A stretch of DNA of 13,877 nt from Flavipsychrobacter sp. Its GTDB lineage: Bacteria; Bacteroidota; Bacteroidia; Chitinophagales; Chitinophagaceae. The notes below the pieces were generated by a model. The model did no database searches, was not told the origin of the DNA, and was given only the letters and a program-made list of their open reading frames with translations. The position numbers and the translations under genes were made by a program. The first letter of the stretch is position 1. Every line of letters starts with the position of its first letter. The stretch spans positions 1-13,877 of the forward strand of contig JAJNBR010000043.1 in the NCBI GenBank assembly GCA_021156265.1. The letters are read 5' to 3'. Below, in pieces: positions 12,425 through 13,877 of this stretch.

Positions 12425-13840
12425 TTAGGAATTCAGTGTAGTAATAACTTCTTCCAACGTCACCATTTTTTGCTCACCTGTTGTAAAGTCTTTAAGGCTC
12501 AGCATTTGTTTCTCCCGCTCTTCGTCGCCGGGTAGGATAACGTAAGGAATGCCTCGCTTGTTGGCATATTTCATCTGCTTGTCAAACTTCGAGGCATCAG
12601 GATAAATTTCAGCAGCTATGCCTGAATTGCGCAGTTGCTGCAACGTTCTCAATGCATATTGTTCATTGGCGCCACCGAAGTTTACAAGCATCACTTTAGT
12701 GCCTGTTGCCAACTCCTGCGGGAACAGGTTCAGCTCCTCTATAACATCGTATATCCGGTCGATGCCAAAGGATATACCTACGCCCGAAAGTCCTTTCAAA
12801 CCAAACAAGCCGGTAAGATCATCGTACCTGCCGCCACCGCCGATGCTGCCCATTTTTACGGCATTGGTCACTACTTCTACTATCACACCGGTATAATAAT
12901 TCAAACCTCGTGCAAGGCTGATGTCGACAACAACTTCTGCCTGCCAGTTGGCACTCGCCAGGTCTTTATGATAAGCCAGTGTTTGCCTTAATTCCGCCAC
13001 ACCCTGTTTACCAGTTTCAGACGACTGCATGATGTTCTCCAGTGCAGACAACCTTGCTTCGTTGTCGCCGGTTACCGCAATGATGTGTTTTATCTTGTTG
13101 ATACCGTCTTCACTGATACCACGCTGACTGAGCTCTTTGCTCACACCTTCCCATCCTATCTTGTCCAGCTTGTCCATGGCGATGGTTATTTCCATCATCA
13201 GCTCGGGCATGCCGCATACTTCTGCAATACCTGCCAGCAGCTTGCGACTGTTTATTTTGATCACTACCTGCGGCAGTTGCAGTTTATGAAAAGCACTTTG
13301 GTAGATGCAGAGCAATTCCGCTTGGTAGATGCAGAGCAATTCCGCTTCATTGATAAGCGAGGTGCTGCCCACCACATCGGCATCGCACTGCCAGAACTCA
13401 CGGTAACGTCCTTTCTGCGGACGGTCGGCGCGCCATACAGGCTGCATCTGGTAGCGGCGGAACGGGAAGGCCAGTTCGTTCTGGTGCATTACTACGTAAC
13501 GCGCAAACGGTATGGTCAGATCGTAGCGTAGCGCGCGCTCCGTAACTACGGGTGTAGCGTACGGTTTCTCCAGCACCTTACTCCATTCCGCATTCAGCTT
13601 TTCTTTGTCGGCTTCTTTCTTTTCGTGCAGGCCGTTGTTCAGTATCTTAAATATCAGCCGGTCGCCTTCCTCGCCATATTTACCCATCAGGGTAGTCAGG
13701 TTTTCCATAGACGGCGTTTCCAATGGTTGAAAACCGTAGTTCTCGAAAATATCGCGGAGAGTATTGAATATATATTGACGCCTGCGTACTTCAGCAGGTG
13801 AAAAATCGCGTGTGCCTTGAGGTATCGATGGTTTAGACAT
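12425..13840 (-). CDS. hisS: histidyl-tRNA synthetase HisS, with an 8-residue tandem duplication
   Basis: A 471-residue class II aminoacyl-tRNA synthetase that charges tRNA-His. Family parts in order: PQGTRDFSP at the start, motif 1 region around 37-60, TERALRYDLTIPFARYV (100-116), motif 2 with WRADRPQKGRYREFWQCDAD (136-155), the histidine-binding RGLNYYTG (311-318), motif 3 region SGVGISFGIDRIYD (352-365) and the C-terminal anticodon-binding domain from about 378. Residues 166-173 (AELLCIYQ) are repeated exactly at 174-181, just after motif 2, from a 24-nt tandem repeat in DNA; the frame is kept. ATG at 13840 gives the standard N-terminus. No promoter is seen in the 37 nt left upstream. The end is followed by hairpins at 12402-12421 and 12370-12400. 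Confidence 0.95.
   Translation of the reverse strand: MSKPSIPQGTRDFSPAEVRRRQYIFNTLRDIFENYGFQPLETPSMENLTTLMGKYGEEGDRLIFKILNNGLHEKKEADKEKLNAEWSKVLEKPYATPVVTERALRYDLTIPFARYVVMHQNELAFPFRRYQMQPVWRADRPQKGRYREFWQCDADVVGSTSLINEAELLCIYQAELLCIYQSAFHKLQLPQVVIKINSRKLLAGIAEVCGMPELMMEITIAMDKLDKIGWEGVSKELSQRGISEDGINKIKHIIAVTGDNEARLSALENIMQSSETGKQGVAELRQTLAYHKDLASANWQAEVVVDISLARGLNYYTGVIVEVVTNAVKMGSIGGGGRYDDLTGLFGLKGLSGVGISFGIDRIYDVIEELNLFPQELATGTKVMLVNFGGANEQYALRTLQQLRNSGIAAEIYPDASKFDKQMKYANKRGIPYVILPGDEEREKQMLSLKDFTTGEQKMVTLEEVITTLNS
13298..13345. repeat. exact 24-nt tandem duplication inside hisS
   Basis: Positions 13298-13321 and 13322-13345 are identical over all 24 bases, and two further bases repeat before the match ends. 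The unit encodes AELLCIYQ on the minus strand. Perfect identity between copies, including silent positions, suggests recent slippage or recombination; an assembly artefact is the other option. Confidence 0.9.
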
Positions 13841-13877
13841 TTCCGTTCTTATATTTTGCTATTATCGCTTCGCAGGT

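Noticed and set aside
13298..13345. hisS as a broken gene because of the duplication
   Set aside because: The duplication is exactly 24 nt, keeps the frame, and all catalytic motifs and the C-terminal domain remain.

Overview
The window reads as ordinary chromosomal DNA of a Bacteroidota bacterium, most like the Chitinophagia/Sphingobacteriia side. Three things point there. Promoter-like elements fit the Bacteroidota consensus (TTTG about 19-20 nt before TAnnTTTG). Several families are typical of the phylum (DUF3822, a DUF6089-like outer-membrane barrel, YtxJ-type bacilliredoxin, a lipid-type UbiA enzyme). Starts mostly lack Shine-Dalgarno sequences. No tRNA, rRNA, CRISPR array, transposase, integrase or phage gene was seen. 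The coding part is housekeeping and densely packed, with genes on both strands.

Layout. 1-165: end of an uncertain open frame running through a strong two-part hairpin. 166-552: an AT-rich gene-free stretch with a promoter-like element, a 17-nt palindrome and CAACAAA motifs spaced 10 nt apart. 549-1513 (-): fabD with two hairpins behind it. 1641-1976 (+): a YtxJ/BrxC-like bacilliredoxin, convergent with a MATE transporter (1978-3309, -). 3394-5782 (+): a tight operon of DUF3822 protein, rsmD, coaD and a DUF3592-like membrane protein. 5779-7776 (-): Nudix hydrolase, YeiH/UPF0324 transporter and DUF1232 protein. 7824-10000 (+): pyrE, UbiA-family prenyltransferase and maf, divergent from the Nudix gene. 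9997-11274 (-): tyrS. 11463-12323 (+): an outer-membrane beta-barrel protein with its own promoter and terminator. 12425-13840 (-): hisS.

How the genes relate. The set serves basic growth: fatty-acid initiation (FabD), coenzyme A synthesis (CoaD), 16S rRNA methylation (RsmD), pyrimidine synthesis (PyrE), nucleotide-pool cleaning (Nudix, Maf), two aminoacyl-tRNA synthetases, envelope and export proteins, and thiol redox. Co-transcription is suggested by 4-10 nt gene overlaps in the two plus-strand operons. Three convergent pairs share or abut stop codons, leaving no room for a terminator.

I found no complete new defence or mobile system. The most interesting local signals are: an RsmD whose catalytic (D/N)PPY motif reads GPPY; an exact in-frame 24-nt tandem duplication in hisS; 10-nt phased CAACAAA motifs with a promoter-proximal palindrome in the gene-free region; and promoter elements only 5-9 nt from start codons, suggesting leaderless or nearly leaderless mRNAs.
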